In this document: piece after piece, positions 46,400 through 55,089 of the stretch
How positions within the stretch are numbered: position 1 is the stretch's first letter
Layout of the letters: each line of letters opens with the position of its first letter
Assembly: GCF_010091925.1 (NCBI RefSeq)
Contig: NZ_WVID01000014.1
Coordinates: forward strand, 1-64,000
Direction of reading: 5' to 3'
DNA: 64,000 nucleotides
Source: Nostoc sp. B(2019)
GTDB lineage: Bacteria > Cyanobacteriota > Cyanobacteriia > Cyanobacteriales > Nostocaceae
Notes under the pieces: model-generated
What the model saw: the letters and a program-made list of their open reading frames with translations, nothing else
The model's database searches: none
What the model was told of the DNA's origin: nothing
Position numbers and translations under genes: made by a program

Positions 46400-46747
46400 A
46401 TGAAAGCTGAAGCAGAAAACCATAGCAGGCTGAATTGTGAAGTGGAAACCACGCTAAAGGTGATTGGCGGACGCTGGAAGGTTTTGATTATTAGAGAATT
46501 AATGGCTAACGTCAAACGGTTTGGCGAATTGCAGCGAGCCTTACCCGGAATTACACAAAAAATGCTGACTCAGCAACTTAGAGAAATGGAAGAAGACGGT
46601 ATTATTCATCGAGAAGTTTACCCCCAAATTCCCCCCAAGGTCGAATATTCATTAACTTCTTTAGGAGAAAGTTTACAACCAATTCTCTATGCAATGCATG
46701 AATGGGCTATAAAACATTATAGCTCAAATAAATCATCATCCAATTGA
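46400..46747 (+). CDS. HxlR-family transcriptional regulator
   Basis: This encodes 115 residues, the normal length, with the winged-helix of the HxlR (DUF24) family: [23 protein letters not shown], then [24 protein letters not shown] and [12 protein letters not shown]. The cysteine in L-N-C-E-V-E is at the position used for thiol sensing of quinones in YodB. It is divergent from azoR, its probable target. Because a single copy is seen next to one enzyme, a local repressor role is likely. Confidence 0.92.
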   Translation: MKAEAENHSRLNCEVETTLKVIGGRWKVLIIRELMANVKRFGELQRALPGITQKMLTQQLREMEEDGIIHREVYPQIPPKVEYSLTSLGESLQPILYAMHEWAIKHYSSNKSSSN

Positions 46748-46860
46748 TAGATAATAGTTAACAGGTTAACCATTCCTCTTGCAGGGGCGCTCAACCTAGC
46801 TTGCTTCTTTCCAGGAGTACGTAAAATTCAAAAATAAATGAATTTTGCCTTTTTAATCTA

Positions 46861-47250
46861 TTAGTTGTTTTGCAAATATTCAATCGCCGCCTCTAATTTT
46901 GAGGAATATCTTTCAGCAAACCTTTCAAACCAAAGTCCTTCAGATGAGAAAGGATCTAATTTAGCTAACCATTCTTTCGCCTGCACTCTCAAAGCTTCTA
47001 TTTGTTTGGCTTTGAGTTTTTCTTGTTGAATTCGTTGTTGTTCTAGTTCTTGTTGCCTTTTTAACTCCTCAGCAGCATCCTGATCTGCAAAATTAGCCTT
47101 GACTTCTGCTAAAAGATTATCTATTAAAGACCCTGATTTTTTTGCCGATTGGATAAACGATTTGGCTGGGTTTGACTTTGGTTGCTGCTTGGGTTGTACT
47201 TCTTCATACTCAGCTTTGAGTTGAGCTAACAAATCATCAATGGAATCCAT
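46861..47250 (-). CDS. Slr1339-family salt-stress-like protein
   Basis: This encodes 129 residues, highly charged and helical. MDSIDDLLAQLKAEYEE and DNLLAEVKANF are followed by a Gln/Glu-rich coiled coil (about 60-88), then AKEWLAKLDPFSSEGLWFE and SKLEAAIEYL at the end. I recall this as the Slr1339-type salt-stress protein of cyanobacteria, without a known biochemical role. The start ATG lies after AGGAC. It sits 120 bp downstream of the twin vWA genes on the same strand and may belong with them. Confidence 0.65.
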   Translation of the reverse strand: MDSIDDLLAQLKAEYEEVQPKQQPKSNPAKSFIQSAKKSGSLIDNLLAEVKANFADQDAAEELKRQQELEQQRIQQEKLKAKQIEALRVQAKEWLAKLDPFSSEGLWFERFAERYSSKLEAAIEYLQNN

Positions 47251-47370
47251 TGTTGCAAGTCCTATAAACTGTATAGCTAGTACGTTATAGCGGAAATCAA
47301 CATTTTGATTGACAATATATCAAAAGCCCAGAAAAAGGATTTTTGATATTTTTAATTCCGTAAAGTGTTG

Positions 47371-47976
47371 CTAGTCATTAATAGCATTCAGCAGCACTTC
47401 TGATAAAGTCAAATCTTCCATATCTTCCATAGTAATGGTGTCACAGATATCAAATTTAGCACCAGCACTTTGGAGATCATCATCTAAGACTTTGAGAAAG
47501 CGAGTAGCTTGCTGATCTGTACCAACTTGAATGAAGGAAATAGCTAGTTCTTCATCTCGATCCATGCGGCGAGAAGCTTCGATAATTACCCTCATTACCG
47601 CTTTGCGATCGTCTGGTTCGCCATCAGTAACTACTAAAATTGTTTCACCATTGGGCTTCGTTTGACCAGATGCTTTGCGTTGAAAGTAATCATCAGTTGC
47701 GTGTTTCAATACTGCTGCCAAATCAGTAGTACCAGAGGGGTCATTTTCTTGGAATATTTGTGATACTTTAGCTGATGTGACATTTTCATAGCGTTTGAAT
47801 CTCCCGGAAAAGACATAAATAGTAATCCCATCGGGGTCAAATTGCTCACACTTACTAGCTAAAGCTAAGGTAGATTCTTGTGCTGCTACCCATCGACTTC
47901 TACCACCCTTTTGATCTGGTGTGGCCATGCTGCCACTTTTGTCAATAATCAAGGTATAATCACGATTTTCTAGCAT
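47371..47976 (-). CDS. vWA-domain protein (copy 2)
   Basis: This encodes 201 residues that are almost entirely a von Willebrand A domain. The MIDAS metal site is complete: DKSGS (D12, S14, S16), a Thr in DPSGTTDLA and the Asp in VTDGEPDD. Soluble and without signal peptide, resembling TerY-like proteins. The upstream TTGGAGA gives a normal ribosome site. It is nearly the same length as the vWA gene 57 bp upstream, and the two are about 70 percent alike by eye, so they are tandem duplicates. Partner unknown; vWA proteins with MoxR-type ATPases work as chaperones, but none is beside it. Confidence 0.88.
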   Translation of the reverse strand: MLENRDYTLIIDKSGSMATPDQKGGRSRWVAAQESTLALASKCEQFDPDGITIYVFSGRFKRYENVTSAKVSQIFQENDPSGTTDLAAVLKHATDDYFQRKASGQTKPNGETILVVTDGEPDDRKAVMRVIIEASRRMDRDEELAISFIQVGTDQQATRFLKVLDDDLQSAGAKFDICDTITMEDMEDLTLSEVLLNAIND

Positions 47977-48032
47977 TTATTCAATTCTCCAATTAATGGT
48001 CAAAAACTTTTGGACTTTGGACTCCGAATTAA

Positions 48033-48638
48033 TTAATCAGTTATTGCATTCATCAATACATCTGCGAGGCTCATTTCTTCTAAATCGTCTAAAGTCACTG
48101 TGTCGCAAATATCAAATTTAGCGCCAACACTTTGCAACTGGTCATCTAAAGCTTTGAGAAACTTGGTCGCTTGGGAATCTGAACCGACTTGAATCATAGA
48201 AATTGCCAATTCTTCATCACGCTCCATTTGGCGAGTAGCTTGAATTATGACTTCAAATACTGCTTTGCGATCGTCTGGTTCGCCATCGGTAATTACTAAA
48301 ATTGTCTCGCCATTGGGTTTGGTTTGACCGGCTGCTTTGCGTTTAAAGTAATTATTGAGGGCATCCTGAAGTACACCTGCTAAGTTTGTCGTGCCAGCAG
48401 GGTCATTTTCAAGAAATATCTGCGCGACTTTGGCTGAGGTAACATCGTCATAGCGTTTGAATCTACCGGAAAATACGTAAACAGTAATGCCATCTGGGTC
48501 AAACTGTTCGCATTTTCTTGCTAAAGCCAGAGTAGACTCTTGGGCTATCTCCCATCTACTTCTACCACCGGCTTGATCAGGGGTGGACATACTACCACTT
48601 TTGTCAATGATTAATGTATAGTCGCGATCGCTCATCAT
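48033..48638 (-). CDS. vWA-domain protein (copy 1)
   Basis: This encodes 201 residues from MMSDRDYTLIIDKSGSMST; the upstream AGGA supports this start, while a longer in-frame start at 48698 would add 20 residues unlike the paralogue. MIDAS residues: DKSGS, the Thr in DPAGTTNLA and TDGEPDD. The sequence differs from its tandem copy mainly at the ends and in the middle (VMRVIIEASRRM in the copy, VFEVIIQATRQM here). Both together with the Slr1339-like gene form a minus-strand cluster. Function is not known; homologues are called TerY-like. Confidence 0.86.
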   Translation of the reverse strand: MMSDRDYTLIIDKSGSMSTPDQAGGRSRWEIAQESTLALARKCEQFDPDGITVYVFSGRFKRYDDVTSAKVAQIFLENDPAGTTNLAGVLQDALNNYFKRKAAGQTKPNGETILVITDGEPDDRKAVFEVIIQATRQMERDEELAISMIQVGSDSQATKFLKALDDQLQSVGAKFDICDTVTLDDLEEMSLADVLMNAITD

Positions 48639-48724
48639 ATTATTCCTACGATTATTGCCCAATGGTTCTAGTCTAACCGTTGAGTAATAATGCAGCATCC
48701 GCTACAGATGGTTTGTAATAATCA

Positions 48725-50428
48725 TTAAAAGGTGAAAGTTGTCCGAATTAGACCAATATAGATTGTGTTGTTGTTGCGATCGTGTTCTGGGTTAGTAATC
48801 ACCAGCAGTCCTGGGGTAATGGCGATGTTTTCATTAGCGGGGAAGCGGTAAAAAGCTTCTATATGCATAGAGTTGTCTGTATCTGCGTATGCCTGACTTG
48901 CAACTTGAAAGTCATTGTTGGTAACTTTGGGTGGTTGACCGATCGCAATTCCTCCAAGGCTGCCTTCTTTGCCTAAATCAACTAAAGCCAAAGTCAGCGC
49001 CCAGTTAAAAATATTTGCTGCTGGGTCATTTGGTAAATCGGTAGCTGTAGCATTGGTGAAGCCGACCCAACCAGAGAGGGTGAAGTTAGGATTAAGTGCG
49101 ATCGCAGATTGCAAACCGAAGGAGTTGGCAATAATGGCATTACTCTCGCCATTAAAAGGATCGTTAGCGCGACGGCTACCAGTTCCGCTTTCGTCGAGGT
49201 TGTTGTAAGAACGGACGTAGGTAAAGCCTACTCCAAAGCGATCACTAAGTTCAAAGGAGAGTTGAGCGATCGCTCCGTATGCTGTCTCATCAAACCCAAT
49301 TTCTGGGTCTTGAACATCGTTAGCAATATACCCCAAACTCAAGTTGACCGTCTCGCTAAAGTTATAAACTATACCTAACCCGGCTCCTTCTCCCTGGCGG
49401 TAAATTGGGTTGCGCTGTGCAAAGCGGGAGAGGGAACCACGACCACTGCCAGTTAAAAATGGATTGAACGTATTGGCAACAAATTCATCCAAGTCGCCGC
49501 CTACCGCCTCCAGATAAACAATCGCTTTCTCTCCCAATGGAAAGCGGTATTCTAAGACGTTGATTTCAACCTGGTTTTCGCTATCGCCTTGAAAAGCTAA
49601 ACGTGCCATTTCAGTTCCAGCTGCATTATCTACTGCCGCGATATTTGTAGCTTGCAAGCGAGTTCTCAAGCGGTCTTTACCAGTGAAGCTAGTATCAAAA
49701 TTTAGCCGTACCCGGTTACTGAAAGTCAAATTACTGTCGATAGCATTCCCACTGCTATCAGCTTTGTCGCCGCCACCAATTCCAATCAGGGCAAAAAGAA
49801 CTTCTCCTTGCAGTTTAGTAGTTGTAGAAAACTGCTGTTGGGATGTAGACGCTAAACGAGATTCTAATTTATCTACTCGTCCTTGAAGATCTTTTAGTTC
49901 TTGGGCAAACTCTGTTTGCAATCGTTTGAGGGTTTCCAAATCTTCTTGACTTACTTGCTGAGAAGTTCCCGTGAGAATCAAGTCGTTAATATGATTGATG
50001 GTGGTCAAAAGACCGCTTGCAAATTCATAGCGAGTCATGGCTTGATTACCCCGAAATGTGCGATCGGGATAACCTGTAATTACACCGTAGCGCTCGACCA
50101 AAGATTGGAAAGATTGAAAAGCCCAGTCTGTAGGTTGAATATCTGCTAACTCAGATACAGCATTGATATTAGTTAAGGAATTTGACTGGTCTGAGAAGAA
50201 AGAGGCAGAAATTGGGTGGTGGGATGACTCCTCGGAAATATGTTGTTGCCGTCTTACAGTTTCCTCTACTTTTGCCGCTTTCAGAACATTGGTAAGTTTT
50301 GCAAAAGGTATGGTTTTGGCATTCTTAGGCATTTCACTGGCAGAAGCCCCTCCTGCCAGTGAAAGGATAGTTGTGAGAGCAACTAAGCCGACATTGCAAA
50401 GATTCAAAACAACTTTTGACACAGGCAT
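48725..50428 (-). CDS. SLH-domain OprB-type porin (iron-uptake porin family)
   Basis: This encodes 567 residues. A signal peptide covers the first 30 or so (VSKVVLNLCNVGLVALTTILS). An SLH domain lies at about 95-150 (LADIQPTDWAFQSFQSLVERYGVITGYPDRTFRG), which binds peptidoglycan. A coiled stretch (about 165-190) follows, then a beta-barrel with OprB character ending in the aromatic C-terminal IRTTFTF. Homologues are major cyanobacterial outer-membrane porins, and some take up iron. The ATG at 50428 with GAGG upstream is preferred over a GTG at 50434. It is transcribed alone, divergent from the SLC13 operon across 250 bp. Confidence 0.92.
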   Translation of the reverse strand: MPVSKVVLNLCNVGLVALTTILSLAGGASASEMPKNAKTIPFAKLTNVLKAAKVEETVRRQQHISEESSHHPISASFFSDQSNSLTNINAVSELADIQPTDWAFQSFQSLVERYGVITGYPDRTFRGNQAMTRYEFASGLLTTINHINDLILTGTSQQVSQEDLETLKRLQTEFAQELKDLQGRVDKLESRLASTSQQQFSTTTKLQGEVLFALIGIGGGDKADSSGNAIDSNLTFSNRVRLNFDTSFTGKDRLRTRLQATNIAAVDNAAGTEMARLAFQGDSENQVEINVLEYRFPLGEKAIVYLEAVGGDLDEFVANTFNPFLTGSGRGSLSRFAQRNPIYRQGEGAGLGIVYNFSETVNLSLGYIANDVQDPEIGFDETAYGAIAQLSFELSDRFGVGFTYVRSYNNLDESGTGSRRANDPFNGESNAIIANSFGLQSAIALNPNFTLSGWVGFTNATATDLPNDPAANIFNWALTLALVDLGKEGSLGGIAIGQPPKVTNNDFQVASQAYADTDNSMHIEAFYRFPANENIAITPGLLVITNPEHDRNNNTIYIGLIRTTFTF

Positions 50429-50683
50429 TTGCACCTCACCAGTTAAAATTAATCACTCTTTTGATTAGAGAAATTAAGTAAAAATTCTTACTTATGGTAG
50501 AGTTCTGCGCTACAAAACTAATTTTACATTAAGCTTTATCTTGTGATAACCTCTTCTTAATTTCAATCTGCATTATTTCGGGTTTCAAAGTCCAAATTTT
50601 TATCAGGCGGCAAGTCTTAATATCTGAAAATAATTCAAAACCTCTGTTAAAAAAATGCACTCACAATCCCAAAAAAGTCATAA

Positions 50684-52222
50684 ATGACAAAAGTTTTGAC
50701 ATCAAAATCTGTATCTAGTAGCACTGAATCAAAGCAGGAAAGCCTTTGGAATCGATTTGATATCAGGCGATCGCAGCAAGCTACTACTGGCAGCACTCAT
50801 CAGCCGGCGTTAAGCAAACATTCCCCTAGACGACACTTCCGTTGGGTTGTAGATGCAGCATTACCACTGGCTCTGACGACCATTGCTAGCATTGCTGTAC
50901 TATTGCCCACTTCACTACCAACAGCAGCACGTCTGGCTTTGTTTGCTTTCTTACTAGCGGCGATTTTATGGTCAACCACGTCAATCAATGCAGACTATAT
51001 TGCCCTCTTCACGATGATGCTGTTGATTCTGACGGGTGGTAGCCCTCAAGAACAACTATTTAATGCCTTAGCTTCAGACGTGATCTGGTTAATGATTGGC
51101 GCTTTTGTGTTAGGTGGAGCAGTGCAAAAAACGGGCTTGGCAGCGCGGCTAACGCAATTGGTTGTATCCAGAGCAAAGACAGTAAGAGGTGTGTTCTGGC
51201 TACTTACTACGGTACTCATTCCCCTATCGTTTTTAATTCCTTCTACTTCTGGTCGGGCAGCTGTTGCCATTCCTGTATTTCGTAGTATCTCAAGTGCCAC
51301 TAGCGATCGCCGCATCATCCGCGCTCTGGCCATGCTCATGCCCACAATCATCTTAGTATCAACGATTGTGGCGTTAGTTGGCGCAGGATCGCACCTCATC
51401 GCCAATGACTTACTACAACAGATTACTAAAAACCGAATTTCGTTTACCCAGTGGGCAATCTACGGCTTACCTTTTGGTACTGCTGCCAGCTTCGCCTCCT
51501 GTTGGGTAATTATGCGCTTATTTTTGGATGAAAAACGTCTCAGTCAGAAGTTACTAGTTCCCCAAACCAAACATAAGCCCCTTTCTCGGTCAGAGTTAAT
51601 GACGCTAATTGTGGTAGCAGTCATGATTGTTCTGTGGCTAACAGAAAGCTGGCATGGGTTTGAAATTGCCACTGTGACAGTGGTTGGGGCGTTAGTGTTA
51701 ACTTTGCCAGGAATTGGAGTGCTGAAGTGGAAAGAAGGACTCAAAGCCGTTTCTTGGAATCTGGTAATTTTCGTTGGTGCAGCCTTAGTGCTGGGACGGG
51801 CACTTATTGATTCAGGTGCAGCGCAATGGATTATTAACCAGATGTTTGCCGTCACCAGTATTGCAGCTGGTGATTCCCGGACTCTGATTCTGGTGTCATT
51901 GGCGTTTATCTCCTTGACATCACACCTGTATATGACTTCTCACACCGCACGCGCCGCGGCTTTAGTTCCGGCACTACTCTATCTTGGCAACAGTTTGCAA
52001 CTTAATCCCGTCGCAGTTTTGTTCCTTAGCACGGTTGGCATGGACTACTGTTTGACGTTTCCGGTGAGTTCTAAAGCACTGTTGATGTTTCAAGAATTGG
52101 AAGGCGAAACTTACAAGCCATCAGATTTGCTGCGCCTTAGTTCAGCGCTGCTTCCTGTGCATTTAGGGTTGATGGTGCTGTTCTACTACACCTACTGGTG
52201 TTGGGTAGGATTGACACTTTAG
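50684..52222 (+). CDS. SLC13-family anion permease (DASS type)
   Basis: This encodes 512 residues with about 11 membrane spans after a 60-residue polar N-terminus. The family pattern is visible: FTMMLLILTGGSPQEQLF, DVIWLMIGAFVLGGAVQKTGLA, LIPSTSGRAAVAIPVF (the SNT-like carboxylate-binding loop) and the repeat later (SHLYMTSHTARAAAL). DASS transporters take up sulfate, dicarboxylates or similar anions using Na+. Because it lies 13 bp before a sensor kinase and ahead of glycerate kinase, an organic acid such as glycerate is a good guess as substrate; the sequence does not settle this. Confidence 0.88.
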   Translation: MTKVLTSKSVSSSTESKQESLWNRFDIRRSQQATTGSTHQPALSKHSPRRHFRWVVDAALPLALTTIASIAVLLPTSLPTAARLALFAFLLAAILWSTTSINADYIALFTMMLLILTGGSPQEQLFNALASDVIWLMIGAFVLGGAVQKTGLAARLTQLVVSRAKTVRGVFWLLTTVLIPLSFLIPSTSGRAAVAIPVFRSISSATSDRRIIRALAMLMPTIILVSTIVALVGAGSHLIANDLLQQITKNRISFTQWAIYGLPFGTAASFASCWVIMRLFLDEKRLSQKLLVPQTKHKPLSRSELMTLIVVAVMIVLWLTESWHGFEIATVTVVGALVLTLPGIGVLKWKEGLKAVSWNLVIFVGAALVLGRALIDSGAAQWIINQMFAVTSIAAGDSRTLILVSLAFISLTSHLYMTSHTARAAALVPALLYLGNSLQLNPVAVLFLSTVGMDYCLTFPVSSKALLMFQELEGETYKPSDLLRLSSALLPVHLGLMVLFYYTYWCWVGLTL

Positions 52223-52235
52223 AAGGTGGGGTGAG

Positions 52236-53720
52236 ATGAATTTACGTAAAAAGTTATTTACGATTTTTGGAGGCTTGGCATTACTGGCATTAGCAAGCGG
52301 TGGCGTTACAGTCTGGGCGATCGCTAAGTGGCACGATAGCGAAGACAAGCTTCGGAACCACTACCAGCGTAGTCTGTTACTCCAGCAATTGCGGGCAGAT
52401 ACCTTTCGCGCTTTTAAGGAAGTACCGGATGCAGTAACAGGCGATGATCCAAACTCCCGCCAAGAGTTTATAGAATACCTGAAGCCAGCTAACGAAGACT
52501 TCCGGCGCTGGGCAAAGTTAGCTGATACGGTTGCGGAGAAACAACAAGTACAGCAAATCCGCAATGCCTACGAAATTCTAGTGAAAATTGCGAACAAAGC
52601 GTTTGACTTAGTTGAGGCAGGGCGTCGGAAGGAAGCTTTTATGTTGATGGAAGGAAGATTGGAAGACAACGATTTTCGTCTGTTTGAGGATTTGACTACG
52701 CAGGCTGTTGCTTCTGATAAACAAATTCGTGCCCTAATTACCGGACAAACTCAAAGGACTCGACAAACTGCTCAGTTAGTACTGATTATCTCTGCATTTG
52801 GTATTCTCTCGTTGGTGTTTTTGCTTTTTGCCTACCTCGCAGCCGATCTATTTGCTCCCCTGCGTGAAACTGAAAAGGCGCTGAACGATGTAGCGCGGGG
52901 TGATCTGCAACGTCGTTTAGATGAGGAACGCAAAGATGAATTTGGTACTGTGGCAAGCGCTTTTAATCGCATGACGGCAGCGATCGCTCAACGAGAGCAG
53001 GTAATAGGACTGACTGCGTTTCCCGCCCTAGAGGCAGACGGCAGAAAGGAAAAAGACTTGCACAACATGCCATCCCGCTTGACATTACATACTCTGGTAT
53101 CACAACTGCGATCGCGGGTTTCTCGACTGCACAACAATCAAACAGATGGTAACGTCGCCGTTGCAGTTGAACAAGAGCAGGAACTAATTGGCCAGATGGA
53201 TCAACTATTGCAGGCGGTAGCGCGTGTCACAGAATTCGGGTTTCCCTTAGATTTGAATCTGGCTCGTACAGATATCCGGGCACTACTTTACGACGTACTG
53301 CTACGGTTTCATGACGATTTTGTGCGGCGAGGTATCAGCTTCGATTTACAAATTGCACCGGAGGTTAACTATGCAGTAGTGGATCGACTCAAACTGCGTG
53401 AAGCCTTGGGTGAGTTAGTCAGTAATGCTCTATCGGCCTTACCAGAACTAGGTGGACGTATAGGCATCCGCTCATCCCTTAACACCAAAACAGATACTAC
53501 AGAACTACTCATCGAAGTCGCCGACGACGGCACAGGCAGTGAACAGCGATTAATTAATCGAGCTTTTGCCACCTTTGAAGACGATCGCAAGCAACGCCCC
53601 AGTGTCGGGCTAAAGCTAACCAAAGCCATTGTTGAGCAGCATGGAGGTCATCTCATGATTGATAGCGAACCTGGTTTGGGTACGTATGTTCAGATCCGAC
53701 TACCCTGGCGTGTGGATTGA
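52236..53720 (+). CDS. membrane sensor histidine kinase, atypical H box
   Basis: This encodes 494 residues. Two membrane spans (about 8-30 and 183-207) flank a helical sensor domain of 150 residues; a HAMP domain (about 205-260; PLRETEKALNDVARGD) follows. A normal H box (SHELRTP) is missing, but H-T-L-V-S-Q-L-R (about 288) may replace it. The ATPase part shows the N box (ELVSNALSAL), G1 (VADDGTG) and G2 (VGLKLTKAIVEQHGG). It begins 13 bp after the SLC13 permease, so the permease may feed it or both may sense the same anion. No response regulator is next to it. Confidence 0.88.
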   Translation: MNLRKKLFTIFGGLALLALASGGVTVWAIAKWHDSEDKLRNHYQRSLLLQQLRADTFRAFKEVPDAVTGDDPNSRQEFIEYLKPANEDFRRWAKLADTVAEKQQVQQIRNAYEILVKIANKAFDLVEAGRRKEAFMLMEGRLEDNDFRLFEDLTTQAVASDKQIRALITGQTQRTRQTAQLVLIISAFGILSLVFLLFAYLAADLFAPLRETEKALNDVARGDLQRRLDEERKDEFGTVASAFNRMTAAIAQREQVIGLTAFPALEADGRKEKDLHNMPSRLTLHTLVSQLRSRVSRLHNNQTDGNVAVAVEQEQELIGQMDQLLQAVARVTEFGFPLDLNLARTDIRALLYDVLLRFHDDFVRRGISFDLQIAPEVNYAVVDRLKLREALGELVSNALSALPELGGRIGIRSSLNTKTDTTELLIEVADDGTGSEQRLINRAFATFEDDRKQRPSVGLKLTKAIVEQHGGHLMIDSEPGLGTYVQIRLPWRVD

Positions 53721-53834
53721 AGGAGGCAGGGGGGCAGAGGGGACAATAAGAAAACTATTAACTCTTGACCCTTGACTCACCACTTTTTCAAGGCAGTTCA
53801 TCCAAAAACAACTTAAGAAAAGGAGCAGCTATTT

Positions 53835-55022
53835 ATGACCTTACGAATTCTGATAGCCCCTTCTGGTTTCAAAGAAAGTTTGGCAGCGGATGAAGTCGCT
53901 GATTGTATTGCCAATGGTGTTCTGCGAGCAATTCCAGATGCCAAAATCCAGAAAGCTCCGTTGGTAGATGGTGGCGAAGGCTTTGCTAAGGCTCTGGTTG
54001 CAGCCACAGAGGGAAGTTTGCATCCGGTGACAGTAACGGGGCCAGTTGGCGAACCCGTAGAAGCCCACTCTGGTTTGTTAGGAGGTACGGATACTAAGAC
54101 GGCTGTGCTGGAGATGGCTGCGGCCGCTGGGTTGAGGCTGGTTCCCCGTGATGCTCGTGATCCGCTGAAAACCACAACTTATGGTGTGGGTGAACTGATC
54201 AAAGCAGCTCTAGATGCGGGAGTGGAACGAATTTTAGTAGGCTGCGGTGACTCTGGGACTAACGATGGTGGGGCTGGTATGGCGCAGGCATTAGGAATAC
54301 GTTTGCTGGATGCGGCAGGCAATTCGTTAGATAGGGGCGGCAGCGAATTGATCAAACTCCATACTATTGATATGAGCGATCGCGATCGCCGTTTAGAAAA
54401 AGTGCAAATCGATGTAGCTTGTAACTGGCATAATTTGTTATGCGGCCCTAAAGGAGTAGCAAGGGTTTTTGGCCCCCAGAAAGGTGCATCAGCTGAAACA
54501 GTTGAACAGATGGCAGCAGCCCTAGACCACTATGCAGATATCATTGAGCGAGATTTAGGAATTGACGTGCGTGAAATGCCGGGTAGCGGTGCTTCTGGTG
54601 GATTGGGGACAGGTTTACATACATTTATTGGTGCAACTCTACATCCACGCTACGACATTGTGATGCAATATCTGGAGTTGGAAAGCCTTTTACAAAATAC
54701 TGACTTGGTGATTACGGCTGAAGGGAGTATCGATTTCCAAACCCCGCGAGGTAAAATCCCTGTAGAAGTTGCCCACCGTGCCAAACGCTATAATTTACCA
54801 GTAATTGCAATCGCTGGCACTATTGGTCAAGATGCGCGGATAAATTTCGATTATGGCATTGATTCTTTTTCCACAATTCTCAGAGAACCCTGTACACTAC
54901 CTGAAGCGATCGCTAACACACCCGACCTTTTAACTTATGCAGCAGAACGGGTGATGCGCTTGATTAAGGTTGGGCAAAAACTAGCTGAACAACCCTTTCA
55001 ACTTGCACAAAATGTTCGATAG
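53835..55022 (+). CDS. glycerate kinase (GlxK/GarK type)
   Basis: This encodes 395 residues of glycerate kinase type I. Conserved segments: ILIAPSGFKESLAADEVADCI, PLVDGGEGF, GCGDSGTNDGGAGMAQALG, and VITAEGSIDFQTPRGKIP. It makes phosphoglycerate from glycerate and ATP, closing the photorespiratory or glyoxylate route. AAGGAG sits 9 nt upstream of the start. It follows the permease and sensor kinase with a 114-bp gap that includes the short CCCTTGACTC-type repeat; it may share their transcript. A hairpin follows that mainly serves the opposite strand. Confidence 0.93.
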   Translation: MTLRILIAPSGFKESLAADEVADCIANGVLRAIPDAKIQKAPLVDGGEGFAKALVAATEGSLHPVTVTGPVGEPVEAHSGLLGGTDTKTAVLEMAAAAGLRLVPRDARDPLKTTTYGVGELIKAALDAGVERILVGCGDSGTNDGGAGMAQALGIRLLDAAGNSLDRGGSELIKLHTIDMSDRDRRLEKVQIDVACNWHNLLCGPKGVARVFGPQKGASAETVEQMAAALDHYADIIERDLGIDVREMPGSGASGGLGTGLHTFIGATLHPRYDIVMQYLELESLLQNTDLVITAEGSIDFQTPRGKIPVEVAHRAKRYNLPVIAIAGTIGQDARINFDYGIDSFSTILREPCTLPEAIANTPDLLTYAAERVMRLIKVGQKLAEQPFQLAQNVR

Positions 55023-55030
55023 TCGCCTAT

Positions 55031-55060
55031 AAAAAAACTCCCTCAGAAACTCTGAGGGGG
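55031..55060 (-). terminator. Rho-independent terminator of the M50 protease gene
   Basis: CTCCCTCAGA (55038-55047) pairs with TCTGAGGGGG (55051-55060, one wobble) over AAC. On the minus strand it is followed by seven T (A-run 55031-55037 on the plus strand), so it ends transcription of the protease gene. It may stop the converging glycerate kinase gene as well. Confidence 0.88.
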
Positions 55061-55089
55061 GTTGAGAAGAATATTTTTGAATGAAATAA

